From Flammula alnicola (taxonomy: Eukaryota; Basidiomycota; Agaricomycetes; Agaricales; Strophariaceae): a DNA stretch of 64,000 nucleotides. The notes under the pieces are model-generated. The model was given only the letters and a program-made list of their open reading frames with translations. It did no database searches and was not told the origin of the DNA. Numbering within the stretch: the first letter of the stretch is position 1; each line of letters starts with the position of its first letter. Positions 10,601-23,004 of the stretch are shown piece by piece. The stretch covers positions 186,001 to 250,000 of the forward strand of contig JADNRV010000024.1 in NCBI GenBank assembly GCA_015499995.1. The letters are read 5' to 3'. Made by a program: the position numbers and the translations under genes.

Positions 10601-12998
10601 CCAAAGTACGCCGTTAACAGTCGCCTCCATTTGCTTCAATTAACAAGCCACCTTACAGAAATTCTCACCCGAGCTTCGTGATCTGCGACAGCTGCTGTAC
10701 GACGGGTGGCGATTTACGCGATACTTTTCCAACACCATCCAGCAGCACCCTTTGCTAGTCTATTCAAGTGCTTTACCCTTTACACCCGCGCGCACATCCA
10801 TTTTTGGAAATTTCCATCATGAAAGGTTACCGCGTCTCCAGAATCCACAGCAATTTTGGCCTCCAGAGCTGCAGCAACTCAGAGGCCACAAGCTGCCGGT
10901 TAGGGCAGTAGCATTTTCGCCCGACGGATCAAAGATTGCCTCAGGATCTGATGATGCAACGATACGTGTCTGGGATTCATATACCGGCAATGAGATTATT
11001 CCACCACTCGGAGGCCACAGCGGTGGGATCCTATCCGTTGCGCTCTCGGACACCAGGGTTGTGTCGGCAGCCACCGATGGTACAATTCGCGTCTGGGATA
11101 TAATCACCGGCAAGGAGATTCTAGGGCTTTTGCCTATTGGAGGGCGCAGAAGTTATGCCGTCATATCCGTGGCTCTCTCTCCAGATGGGTCCAAAATTGT
11201 TTCGGGGTTGGTAGATGGTACCGTTCGTGTATGGGACATAAACTCGGGCCAGGAGATTCTTCGAGCTTCCAAGGGACACGCCCATGCCGTTACATATGCT
11301 TCATTTTCCCCAGACGGTTCCACAATTATGTCGTCATCACATGTCCCTATGGATATTTGCGTATGGGACGCGGCGACCGGCCAGAGTATTCCTCGCAAAC
11401 CGCAAGAAAGCATCTTCCAAATAGGGTCCAACATATCCTTTGAGAAGAAATTTGTTTGGGACGAATTTACTGCTAGCCACCCGGATATGGCAGTGTACCA
11501 TTTTCCTTCTATGGCCTTTTCGCCTGATGCATCCCAAATTGTCGCAATATCTAAGGATGGCAAAACCATTCAAGTGTGGAACGCCAATACCGGCGTCGAG
11601 ACTTTCCCTCCATTTAGCGGGCATAGCGATTGGGTCACGTCCGTTGCGTATTCGCGCGATGGCTCAAAGATTCTGTCCGGTTCAGTTGATAAAACTGTGC
11701 GCGTTTGGGACGCCAATCCCAGCATCAGCCGAGGCAAAGTTCCAGGTCTATTGTCGAACCTGGAGGCCCGTGTGGTCTTATCAATCGCATTTTCGCAAGA
11801 TGGGACAAAAATTGTTTCAAGCTCCCGGGATGGAGCGATAGTTGTCTGGGATATAAAGGGAGGGACCACCGTTGCGAATCTCTCTCCACCCCGAGGAATC
11901 CGCACCGCAAATAGCGATGGTGTGACGTCCGTCGCATTCTTACCACAAGATGGGAAGAAGATCGTGTCAGCGGCTTGCAATGATACAACGATCCGCGTTT
12001 GGAAGGCAAAAACTGGCAAGGACATATTTCCACCTATCACGGCCCACAGTCGTGGCGTCATGTCTATCGCATGCTCGCCAGATGGTTCGAAGTTTGTCTC
12101 GGGATCCCTTGACAAGACAGTGCGCCTCTGGGACGCTCTTACAGGGAAGCAAATCTTCCAATTGCTCCAAGGACAAGAGGCCCACGTTCTATCAGTTTCA
12201 TTTTCTCCAGATGGGTCGAGAATTATTTCAGGGTCGCGCGATAATTCGATCTGCATCTGGGACGCAAAAACCGGAGAAATGATTCATAACCATGGACCTA
12301 TCATGCGCCTCGAACAGGATACATACAATCCTCGGGCCGTTTGTGCTGCGTTTTCTCCCAACACGGCTATATTTCTATCGAGTTGTGAACGCAACGCATA
12401 TATTCTGGATGCAAATACGGGTGAAGAAATCGCGCAGCCACTCACAAGCCACGGAAATGGTTGGGTCAAGAACGACTGGTTCAAGTTCATTGCATTTTCG
12501 CCCGATGGCTCCAAGGTTGCCCTGGGCTGTGGAAACCCACTTCTCTGTATTTGGGACCTTGCCAACCGAGGCGTTCCTCCCAAAATGATAGCTCATCCAT
12601 TCGACGTGCATTCTGCTGGATTCTCGCCTAATGGAACCAAAATTGCGTCAGCGTCGGGTGGGAAGATATACATAATGGACACAGATACCGGCAAGCTCGA
12701 TACGACCCTCATAACCTCCTCCTCGGATAATCAGGACGGTCTCTCAGGACTACTCCCTATGCCTTTCAACCCGGCGTCCCAAAGAATTACTTTAGACAGA
12801 GATGGTTGGTTGATCGATACCCTGACCAACGTCTTCCTCACCAAAATTTATGCGGAGTTACCCAAGCTCGACTACTGGCTTAGCCATGGTTCCACTTTTG
12901 TAGGTTGGATTTCGGGCGATAAACCACCTTTTGAGATTCATTTTCCTGGTCTCCCGGAGCCCGAGTCTCCCAACGTTCAGGCCCACGACTCTGGGTAG
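7663..12998 (+). CDS. NLR-like NACHT-WD40 protein with N-terminal C2-like domain
   Basis: This is a STAND-class signalling protein, about 1,620 residues. Inferred exons: 7663-7673, 7727-7817, 7862-7962, 8014-8141, 8206-8477, 8528-8578, 8639-8841, 8883-9046, 9098-10605, 10659-12998. Residues 5-110 look like a C2 domain (AFIELRARN, EPRWARDREFTL, ITFLAFHKGFAFNELLGRA). A helical region follows to about 340, resembling the fungal goodbye-like domain. NACHT then follows, with P-loop GLAGTGKST at about 392, Walker B AVVIDALDECG and the sensor-like ILTSRPEPD. About 13 WD40 units lie between residues 915 and 1525, such as FSPDGSKIASGSDDATIRVWD, enough for two propellers. Such proteins act in non-self recognition or programmed cell death in fungi; the ligand here is unknown. 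Several introns in the helical part need GC donors to keep frame. Confidence 0.9.
8478..8527 (+). other. GC-AG intron (strongest of several in the NLR gene)
   Basis: The coding frame runs GAG ATT GCA AAG, then GCATGT...TTTCTTTAG, then GTC CAC CCT. Removing these 50 nt joins EIAK to VHPFVNLAW without a frame change, and that sequence fits the helical domain. No GT donor nearby gives an open frame. Confidence 0.65.
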
Positions 12999-14028
12999 TA
13001 TGTATTTTCAGTACGAGTTTTATTCCCTATGTAGTGACGGTTTTGAATATCTATTATCTTAAGGACTACGCCAGATATGCCTGTTCGATGATTCAGAGTG
13101 AGTTAGAGTCCAAGGGATCTAGAGCGCGTGCACATCCACGCTAGCTACGGAAGACTCTTATAACTTGGATGAATATTGACGAGTAACTGCTGTAGCAATT
13201 TACATATTTAGATAACGGTCTACCTGAGGATGTCACAGACAGTACAGCGATAAGACAGGAAGAGAGAGGTATGAAGAGAAGACGGTAAGATGAAATAAGT
13301 AATGGAGAGACGACCTTGTAATAACTGTCAATTGTAGGATCCGTAGGAGTGTAGCGAAAGAATAGTTTCTTGTTTGCAATTATTGGTAAAATGTCGAGAG
13401 GCGAAAGAATGCAGGGCGCGCAATAGATACCTGGAATAGAAAGGAAAACCAGTATGGAGAGGGAGGCACGCGAGAGAGAGAGACTGAAAGAAAATAAGTA
13501 CGACAGCAAGGAATTATGAGAGAAAGAGGTGTACAGGAGAGGAAATATTTCAGTTTGGTGTGGTTATAATACTACAGAACGAAACGAAACTGGAATGGAA
13601 GTGCGAACGGGATGAGAGATGGGAATACAGAAAGAGAGAGAGAAAGGAGAGAGAGAAAAAGAGGAGAAAAAGGGAGATCTGTATGTGTGTCGTTTGTACA
13701 TGCACCATGATAGGGAAGAATGTTATAATGCAGGTCTTGAATGAAGGGCAGTCAGGTAGTCTAGGCCGGTGGCGAATGTAGACTTGATGTCAAGAGGCTC
13801 AAGTAGGCTCAATGGTGGTACAAATGTTTCCTGGTGTAGTGATACTTGGAATGTAGTGTCGTCTTGGAATGGATGGGCAGACGAATGTATGTGACGATGA
13901 CGCAAAGTGGAAAATGCGTCGTAATAGATATGCATCGTTCTTTCAATGTTCGGGCCTGATTGTTGGAATCGCCAAACACGATGCACGGACGTGCCGCTGT
14001 CTCTCGAGCATGTAAGAAAAGACGAAGC
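12999..14028. other. Intergenic, 3' flanks of two convergent genes, low complexity
   Basis: The region lies between the convergent NLR and Ser/Pro-rich genes. It is rich in G and A on the plus strand, especially from 13440 to 13690. No coding signal was seen. Confidence 0.5.
13629..13677 (+). repeat. Purine-only GA-rich tract
   Basis: These 49 nt contain only A and G on the plus strand, made of GA dinucleotide and AAGAG-like units. Shorter GA runs precede it from about 13470. It is a simple-sequence tract of the kind that can form triplex DNA; no function is shown. Confidence 0.8.
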
Positions 14029-16195
14029 TCACGCCCATCGTGAGCGGTCTCCTCTGGCATCCCTAACCGTCCCTCCACGAGTCAAGTTCACACCAGCGCC
14101 CATCCTAGGACTACCAGCAGCCGACCCGCCCGCATGCGACCCACCCGCCATACTCCAGCTCGAATCGCTCTCGTTCCCGAGGTCGCTCTCGCTCGGCGTA
14201 TAGTCCGACATGAAGTCCAAATCCGACAGCTCGCCGTCGCTTTGCATTGGTGTATGGGCGCGGGCTGCACCTGCACCTGCGTCGTGCACGGTAAAGTAGG
14301 AGCTGGAACCGGCGCCGGCGGCAGAGGAGGGGCGGAAGTACGACGGGTCGCCGGCGCCGGCGCCTACTGCGACAGCAGCGTTAGCCGTGTGAGATGCAGA
14401 AGGCGGCGTGGGGGGGCTGGTGTCCTTGGCTCGCGGGGCGGGACAGGGAAGAGGCTCAGTCCTAGACCTTCGATTTGTCTGGGGTTCGACACACTCGTAG
14501 GGCCCTGGCTACCTAGCGAAGACGTGTACCTTATCGGAACTCCTTCTTGCAGCCGAGAAATATCCGGAACAGACGGGATGTTGTCATACAAAGGACCCTG
14601 GAGGAGAGGTGAATGGGGTGTTGGTTGATACTGCGATGTCACCAGGGGTGGGGGCTGGGAGGACCGAAGGTACCTTCCACACCGATGCTTGCACCGAGGT
14701 TACCGTATGGCTGGTCATGATCTTCGTCTGCACCATCATCCGAGAAGTTATCAAAAGAGAGATACGTCGTTGAACTCCTTGCCGAGTTTGTGATGCTCGT
14801 GCTCTCCGCCTGTTGAGCAGGAGGATCAAGGAAAGGCGAGATAGGATGTGGCTGTACGATTGGAGACACGGCGTCAAACGACTGGTTGCTGAGATTCATT
14901 CGCAGAGGAGAAGGCGAAGATACGGCTGAAGAGAATGTGGAGGTCGAGCGACTGCCGATGCTGCTGAACGGACTCAGCGCCCTCTGGCCTTGGTCTTGGT
15001 TAGGGCTCATACCGGCCATGGAAAAAGGCGACGCCGAGCGCGAAGATGGTGGCGAGAGCAGCTCGAGGCCATGCTCATAGTCTAGCTCCTGAGGATATGA
15101 TTGCGACAGCGATGGAACAACTTGGGGGTACGACTGTTGCAACGGATCAAATTCCGCGGACACATTTGAAGAGGATGGGATATTAAAAGTCGGTGAGAGA
15201 TCAGAGGTACTGTCGAGCAAGGTGGATTGGGTGATCGCGTGCTGGAAAGGTGTTACCTCAGGCGATGTAGGGGATATCATCGCTTCTGCTGGCGGATGGA
15301 TCATGGGAGACGCGGGCGAAGCGAGAATAGATGAGACGGGCGAAGAAACTGGTACAGACACAGATACGACACTCTGAATGGGATCCACCGGCTCTTCTCG
15401 TGCTACGGGGGCTGCTGAAGATGAACGGACCTGAGGTTCTATGGTAGGGGATGGCCCGGTAGTGCTCACGCCGGTAGGAGGAGCAAGTACAGGTGGCGGA
15501 GGAGGAGGAGAAGGAACCCGGCTTCCAGCACTGGGAGTCGATGGCGAAGAAGGATCAAACACGACATGAGTACGTGAAGGAGACAGCGGTACGTAGGGGA
15601 TTGCGTGGATCGACTGTAAATGGAGATTTAATTAGCTTGCGAGAATCCGACGAGAGATAAAATCAGTGGTACCTCGTCCATAGCGTGTTCCGAGACATTC
15701 TTTCTCTGTCTCAAGACTTGACCGGTAACCTCACTCCTCCATTCGCTGACCTCGCGTGCTACGAAGTTATCCAGCTCGACATCCCTTTGATTCTGTACGT
15801 CCCATTCTGGGCGCCTAAGCAGCAAGCCACCCTTCATGAACTTGGAACTGGCAGTACTGCTGCCTTTCCCATGACCTGAATCGTCGTCGTCGTCGTCGGA
15901 GTTGTCCTCATCAGAGAACTTGTCACTTGCTCTGGGTTTCGGTTCTTTCTTCTGTGTCTGGGTCATCTGTACCTCGGCTTGGGCTTGATGTATAGCTGCC
16001 ATCCGCCTTCTGTGCCTCGCAGCCTGGTACTCGGCCTTCCATCTATCGATGGCTGGAGCGATGTGAGGCTCATAGACGAACTATTTCGACGTCAGACAAC
16101 TCAGGCGAACTTGGACTATTACGCACCTCTTTAAAAGCTATAACAGCACCGACAGTGCCGACAATAGCAAGTACATAGATCGCTGGGGCAGGCAT
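14029..16195 (-). CDS. Membrane-anchored, Ser/Pro-rich protein of unknown function
   Basis: I do not recognise the family. Exon 1 (16127-16195) encodes an N-terminal hydrophobic helix, MPAPAIYVLAIVGTVGAVIAF. Exon 2 (15673-16080) has a basic helical part (DRWKAEYQAARHRRRMAA) and an acidic run of Asp residues. Exon 3, from 15613 down to about 14700, is rich in Ser and Pro with a poly-Pro segment. Two GT-AG introns (16081-16126 and 15614-15672) are clear. The 3' part is less certain. A canonical intron joins SSDK to TNRRSRTEPLP, and the last frame, down to 14029, contains SDLDFMSDYTPSESD and ends in SRWA. The layout suggests a single-pass membrane protein with a long disordered cytosolic tail. 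The exact exons between 14290 and 14720 are unresolved. Confidence 0.65.
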
Positions 16196-19100
16196 TCTAA
16201 ATTCCGAATCGCCGCGAGGCTTCAAGCAGCCTTAAGTCGAGTCAGGTCGAAAAGCACCTGGATTTCGAATCGGAAAGACTGTTACGGTTCCTCGATGAGC
16301 TATATATTTCGACTGACCCACACCTTTTACACGATGTAGAACAGTTCTTGAGGGCCTTGAGGGTTCAGGGGAGAGAGAGGGAAATTGTCAGACCGTTTCA
16401 TTGAGGACCGGAGGGCATTTGATCCCTTAGCCGAACTGAACCGAGGACACTACGCATCATGTGATGCGCTCATTAAGCTGCTCCCACGGGGCAAACTGGT
16501 TCGGATGCCCGACTTCACAATGCATTTCTCCCGGAACGCCCATGGGAACGCGTTAAGAAAATACCATGGCTTTCGTGTCCTCCCTCGCAACTCAAAGAAC
16601 ATTTTTATCAAAACCACCTATGTCTTCTCCAGGATGCGACCGAAATTCTCATCAGAGACGCCTTCATAGCCATCTGCTAAATGTTGTCCCAACTTAGTTC
16701 TGAAATTCTTCATTACATCTATGACTAAAAGGCAACTACGACCCAACTAGTCATCAAGGCGCAGTCGTTTGTCTGCTTGCCGACCTGCTGGTAAGTATTT
16801 AAGTATTTGCAAACATGATGCGAGTAACCTCTAGTTCTGAACATCTCTCTGGAAACCTTCGTTCCTATTGAATGCTATACATAGCTGACTGCTGTGCGAA
16901 ATTTCATCTCATGTGTCATGCGTACCGAATACTTATCGTGAGTGTACAATTCATTTGGACTATTATAACGAATTGATGAATGTCCATCTGTCAGATATCT
17001 TTGAATTGTCATCTTATTCGCGCAGAGGCTGAAAGATATTTTCATAACAAGCGGAAAAACAATCGGGTGCTCGCAGCGAAGTTCCGTTCCTATACGCTAC
17101 GGTGAAGATAAAAGCCTGCCTTACATGCCCATATATTGTCTGTCATTCAAAAAACCAGCTCAGATGGACATATTAATCGTCACCCTACCCTTCACTGACT
17201 CTCTGATTTACAGGTCTGATGAACAATCTCCGCTGGTCTTCTATTGCCTCTGCTCAACCGTCTTTACTCAATGTCTTGTATCGCATGATCTACAGAGCTG
17301 CTTAAACCCTGCCGCATTAACAAGATCCTTCAACCTTGTCGTATAATGTACCTAGCCTTGCCGCCGCCACCGCTCCTGGATCGTGAACGATGCAGACCGT
17401 CTATCAGTATCTTCACCGATATGCTTTATTCTTGACCTACATACTTCGCAATCACTGTCCGTGACACGGCCCACCGGTCCAGTCCTTCCTGCGTCTCAAG
17501 TTCTCTCAATCTATCATCCATCATCATCACCCCTTAATAAACAGTCTCTTGAAGCCAAAGTAAATAACCTACCGTCACATGAACTCCCAATTTCGCCGCC
17601 GGTGCGAGGACGCCCGGCCGAGTGCTTAGTGCCATCGATCAGATCAACAGTGACTATCACCGTCTGAACTCTGGCATCTTTGGCGCCATATAGCCTACGC
17701 GGACGGGTTTTGATGGCTGCTTGAGGTTATCAAACTTATGCTCGTCAGACAATCACGGTGGCGCGGCTTCAGTGCTCAAGACTCGCACGGGGATTTTCAA
17801 GCAGGATTAATTGAAGAGGAGAAGGGTATGAAAAACTTTGTTTTCGCTTTTCGTTGTGGCGGATCGTCCGCAGCAAGCGAGGGCGATTGCCAAGTCCCTA
17901 CGGTGCGTCATATCTGCGATTGGGACTTGGCACTGTTCTGCGCGCGACTCTGTGTTTTCAAGGTGGAATTTACGAATCTGTGAGATAGCTGTCACCCTCA
18001 CCTCCGTTGGCGTATCTATCTATAATGTCAACGTCTATCTGCACGCAGGCGCAAACGTGCGGCGAACTGTGGCTCTGGTGTCTCTCGGGCCTTTCCTGGC
18101 AAGACCGACGCTTCATCCTCTAAAGGCAATGTCTGATTCCTGTAGATGTACTTTACAGAGTCCAGCTTCAATGACCGAGCCACATCTGTCACTTCACGAA
18201 GGGTCTGACATGCCTCGTGCCTCCCGGATCGCTTACAGCTGCTATCGCCTGTGCCACCAAAAAGACTCGAGCCCAAGCGGCGCGTTCGTAATGCGCGTCG
18301 GCTCGGCCTCGTTTTTGATTATCACGATATTGGTATACGATAATCGTCTTTGGTACTCTTGACATCGCTGATCATCGCCAGATGAGCTTCATGTTCTGCG
18401 CACTTTGGTTGACGTACTGGCGTCAAAGTTGACAGGGACGTATTACTACTTGAGAGTCGTCGATTGGCCTGGCTCCTCTGAATTCCGGTGCAGTTCCTAC
18501 TAGTCGTTGAAGGAGGTCCTGGGTTTTCCGCATTGGCGTGACGCTTGGCTTAATGAGTCTTTATTGTTATTGTTCTCGAAGTATCAGCGCGTTCTTGATC
18601 CTCAGTTACCATTGATATGGGTGATGTCCATGTCTCGCGGAGCCGGGTACGTCCAATCACGGGCTAGGCTAGTACTAGTGCAGTAGAGATAATAATCGAG
18701 GACGCTTTATCGCCGCAGGTGGCACTGTTTTGCTTTTCGAGCTTCGTGATGAGGAAACCTTAACAACAACGGATATGCATACCGTACGTTGGAGGTAACG
18801 GGTGAACAGTCCGTGTTTCCGGGTAGTTTGTGCGCTCAAATCCAACTGAGAATCATGTTAATTTCACGTACGCTGATGTTCCATGTATGATATACATACG
18901 AGTGCATTAAACTCTGTTCATGCGCACTGGAGTTATCGATAGCCTTCAGAGTATATTTCGTCAGTGGCCTGCGATACGGTGCTGACAGACGCCCAACTGA
19001 CCTTCGGAGGGTCGCATCGCGCCCGACGCACTCAGCGCGGGGGGTTGAGTAATATTAATGCTAGAGGGTCGAGAGCGGTGCGACTGCAGCGGACAGGCGC

Positions 19101-20315
19101 ACTCCTGGATATGTACTAGCACATGATCTGGAGGAGTTTTATATTGTTCTCTTGTCTGACATGACATGAATTGAGGTATGGCTGAATCGCTAGACTTGTG
19201 CGATTGAGTCGGCTGAGTGTTTTGTTTCTTTTGGTGACAAACATTTTGAAGAGACCAGCAGTGACGGTGCCCGGCTTGATGAAAGAGGATGGACGATAGC
19301 AGGATAGAGTATAGGCTTGAAGTTGGAGGTCCGAGAGATCTGAAGCTTAACTTAAGCTTGTCCTGACGGAGAGAATGTACGATCTCAGCTCGGATCTGGT
19401 GGCGGTAGGAAGACTATTGGGACAAAACATGAAAAGACGCGCGAGAGTGCCGATTCGCACTATTATTTGACAGAGCTCCCCAGGATCTCGTAAGCGATAA
19501 AGTATGGCAGAGCGTACAGCCTTGGGAGAAGAACCGACATGCGGAAAATTCCGGATTTTACTTTTCGATTCAGAGAAACATCCAGAGGTTGAAGCGGTGG
19601 GTTGTCAAAGCCAGTACTAGTGTTTGAATGTACGCGATCTCGCGCAATTTGGCGCCGCACAGAGCAAAGGGTGACAAGATTTCTGGCAAGCCTTTTTTGC
19701 GAATACTGGCGGAAAGCAAATCACGAGAAACGAGGGTGCACGGCATGGGTGCAAAATGCCGAACGTCGTTTTAAAGAAACTCGAGAGAAGATGTCTGGTT
19801 TGACTGCGGCCCGAGTCGGATGCAAATGCGAGAGAAAATACGACGATTGGGTCGCATTTTGTGGTCGAAAGAGGAGAAAAAGGACAAGGTGGACCGGCTA
19901 ATTAGTGGCGCACGCAATGGAACTGTATTGGACGTGGTATAGATCCCGGGAGCAGGTGAGGACGATTTCAAGCAGTATCCCGAAGCGGCATTTGAATAAC
20001 TCAATCCGGCAGTGACGTACGAGCGGGGTTCGAAATGGCAAGGTTGTGCTTTCGACGCGTTTCGACAGCTTGCATCTGCTCATGCTCAGGCAATAGATTG
20101 GCGTCCGCGACAAACTGCATTGCTTTTCATTTTGTTTGGGGATTTGTCAGCCTCTCTTCCGAGGTATATATACTCGACGGTCCATGTTTCAATTCCCAAC
20201 CTTTCCTTCCTTCCTCCCTCATCCATCTCCCCTTCTCCCTCTCCGATAGCCTGCAGCGTCGCAGGTTCTTCTCCCACGCAACACCGTCGCCTCTTCTCCA
20301 CCATACCATTCAACC
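16196..20315. other. Gene-poor region of about 4 kb
   Basis: I see no recognisable domain, splice-consistent exon chain or long ORF here. The longest open frame, 174 codons at 17838-18362 on the plus strand, looks compositionally random. There is no obvious transposon terminus. The right end contains the promoter of the P450 gene. Confidence 0.45.
20165..20172 (+). promoter_or_regulatory. TATA box of the P450 gene
   Basis: TATATATA lies about 145 bp upstream of the ATG at 20316. It is followed by a pyrimidine-rich stretch (TTCCTTCCTTCCTCCCTC and similar) up to the start, a common layout of strongly expressed fungal genes. Confidence 0.5.
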
Positions 20316-22366
20316 ATGATCTCCGCGATACACATCTCCCCCGTTGGTTCAGCCACAACCTCGCCCTCATTGCTGGCTCCGTCGTCTTCACATACCTGCT
20401 CATACGAGTAATCTACAATCTTTTTTTGTCTCCTCTCAGCGCGATACCCGGACCCTGGTACTTTGCCGTCTCTGACCTGTCACTCACTTTCGACGTCCTC
20501 CGCCTGCGCAAATGCAAAAAGATTCAAGAACTCTTCGACGCTTATGGCCCGGTTGTGCGTGTAGGTCCGAACAGAATCGTGTTTCGCGACATTTCGACTA
20601 CGCGTAATGTGTATTCCGTGCACAAATTTGATAAGAGCAACTTTTACAAAAGTTTATTAACGTTTGTCTTCTCCCTTGCCCGCCTATACACTAATCTAAC
20701 TCTGTACTCCTCCCACAGTAACGACAACGATCACGCGTGAGTATATGCGCGCATATATGCATACATTTCGCTCTTCTGACTTGATATCTACAGTATGACG
20801 ACTCTTGATCATGAAAGCCATTTTATACGACGAAAATCATTTGCTCCACACTATACCCATGCGAGCGTTGCTCAGTTTCAACCCGATATGCACGAATTTA
20901 TGTTCGAGCTCATCAATGTACGTAGTATGATTTCAACGACGTCATCTTTTCACTGATTTTTAAATCTGATGTCTCTGAAGACTCTCGAGAATATATCTGG
21001 AAAACTCCCGTCGAGTGCATGGCTCTGTTCCGACACCTTATGGCTGATGTCGTGGTTTCTTCTTCCTTCGGCTATCGCCTCGGAGCAGTCAGCAAGTGGG
21101 CCATGGACGTCGAGGATCCTCTTTCCACGGCGATAAACGACTTCTCAAAACGTGGCGTTCTTGTAAACGTTTAAACATACTCTGATAGTTTCTTTTGGCT
21201 AACTTATGTGTATACGATCTCAGCGTAGTGCCGTTCCTGCGTGGGCCTGGAACCTTGTTTGTCGCATCCCTAACAACCGATGGAGACAAATGTGTGATTC
21301 TGACAAAATCCTTGCCGAGGTTAGTTTTAAATTTTAAACTTCCCTATCTGTGCCGTTCGCCGACCAAGTCTCTTCACAGTTCGTTAGCGGACGAGTATAT
21401 GAGATGCGTGCGCAAATGAACGCTGGTAAAATCGGCGATTCCGAGAAGGTTTCCCTGCTTCAAAGACTGATGAAGTATCAATACTCGCCCACCCAACAAA
21501 TGCCCGACCATGATATAATCTCGGAATGCATCGGTCATATGTATGTCCCTATCAATCTCTGTTCATGATCACTTTTGGGCGTCTCTCTGATACGTTATGC
21601 CAGGATGGCCGGAACTGATACAACATCGACAACTATCACATTCCTTTTCTGGGAGCTCAGCCGCCGTCCAGACATCATGAAGAAGCTTCAGGCTGAAATC
21701 GACGAGGCAATGCCTGATTGCAAGGTCCTGCCCGATATCAGTGTCCTGCAAGAGCTGCCATATCTCAGTGCCTTTATGAAAGAAGGTATCTGGGTTGCTT
21801 ACCTCGTCGTTGTCACGTTCTCGTCTTTAACGCGTTTTCTCTATCTATCAAGGTCTTCGAATGTATACTGCTGCTCCTAGCCTTCTGGAACGTGTGGTTC
21901 CAAGTTCGACGTCCAAGAATGGAGCATCAGATGAGATATTCGACCTCATGGGTTACGCCTTCCCACAGGGACAATTGTGGCTACTCAGGCCTGGTCTATG
22001 CATCGGGATCCATCCGTGTTCCCTTCTCCTGAGACGTTTCTTCCGGAGCGTTGGCTAGAAGGTTCCGCGAAGAGTTCAGACGATCTTGCCAGGATGACGG
22101 CATACATGATGCCTTTCGGAACTGGAGCAAGGATTTGCGGTGGCCAGAATCTCGCTCAGATGATGCTAAAGCTCGCCGTCGCTGCCTTCGTTAAGAATTT
22201 TGACATCGTTGCTCCACCGGAGACTAACGAGAGGAGCATGGACATCAAAGATAGCTTTGTGAGTCTTTAGCCTCAGGATTATCGAAACGTCCATTCACCT
22301 TGAATTCAGGTGATTTTCCCTGCCGCTATGGAGTGTAAACTGATGTTCGTTCCCCGTCAACTCTAA
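20316..22366 (+). CDS. Cytochrome P450 monooxygenase, with two apparent 1-nt frameshifts
   Basis: This is a microsomal heme-thiolate monooxygenase, substrate unknown. The N-terminal anchor is ALIAGSVVFTYLLIRVIYNL, followed by the proline hinge AIPGPWY. The I-helix motif is AGTDTTST. The K-helix ExxR is EGLR, formed by splicing around 21785-21853. The heme ligand loop is PFGTGARICGG with its cysteine. Early exons are 20316-20661, 20719-20736, 20794-20921 and 20981-21162; the stop is at 22364-22366. Two problems are seen. The only suitable ATG is one base out of frame with the anchor, with a C5 run at 20338-20342. The segment YAFPQG is also one base out of frame with TIVATQAWSMHRD, with a G3 run at 21968-21970. 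Either these are sequence errors or the gene is a young pseudogene. It is not closely related to the three P450s further right. Confidence 0.85.
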
Positions 22367-23004
22367 GGGGGCCATCTTTTATTTTTATTTGTTCGTTTGG
22401 CTTGTTTTCTGTTCTTCCATGTCGCGCGCTCCCTCCTTCCTCTGACGCCGTCATTTCATGTGTTCTTGGTTGAGCAATTGTTTTCATTCAAATGTCTATT
22501 ATTATCCTTACATCTATTTACTTTAATAACCCATACGTTCTTGTTTCTACCTCCATTCATTCTTGCTTCTCCAGCTTTTGGTTTTTATTCGTCTTTTTTG
22601 TCTAGCCTCCTGGCTCTTTTCTGGTTCCGCCTATACCATTCTGGATACACAGCACAGGAACACGTTATATGACGAGAATTCATCCCACTCTATACTCCCA
22701 CCGGAATTCTTACTTTAGCCCTTCCCGCATAATTTCGTTTCTCCACTCAATTCCATCTATCCACTGTTTCGCTCTGTGCTCTGCTTCGCATGGAGGTCTG
22801 AGCAGAATATTTTGTGTTTCGCTTTCGCTTTCGTCTTAATTGTAGCAAATAGTGTATAGGCCTTTTCTTTGAGAGAATATAATTATGTAATTGTTGTCGA
22901 TATAGCTCGTGAATCGCAAGCACGACGAAGATAATAAATTAGAAGTTGAGGTAAACACAAAGCTAGGCTACTTGTTGTACATGCACCATACACCGTATCT
23001 TGAT
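22367..23004. other. Intergenic between convergent genes
   Basis: The stretch is T-rich with no coding signal. It holds the 3' flanks of the P450 and the transporter gene. Confidence 0.5.

Noticed and set aside
11153..12256. Long minus-strand ORFs inside the WD40 region
   Set aside because: They are antisense shadows of the WD40 repeats with the same periodic pattern; the sense strand explains the sequence.
17838..18362. 174-codon plus-strand ORF
   Set aside because: No domain, no splice context and random-looking composition; not enough support for a gene.
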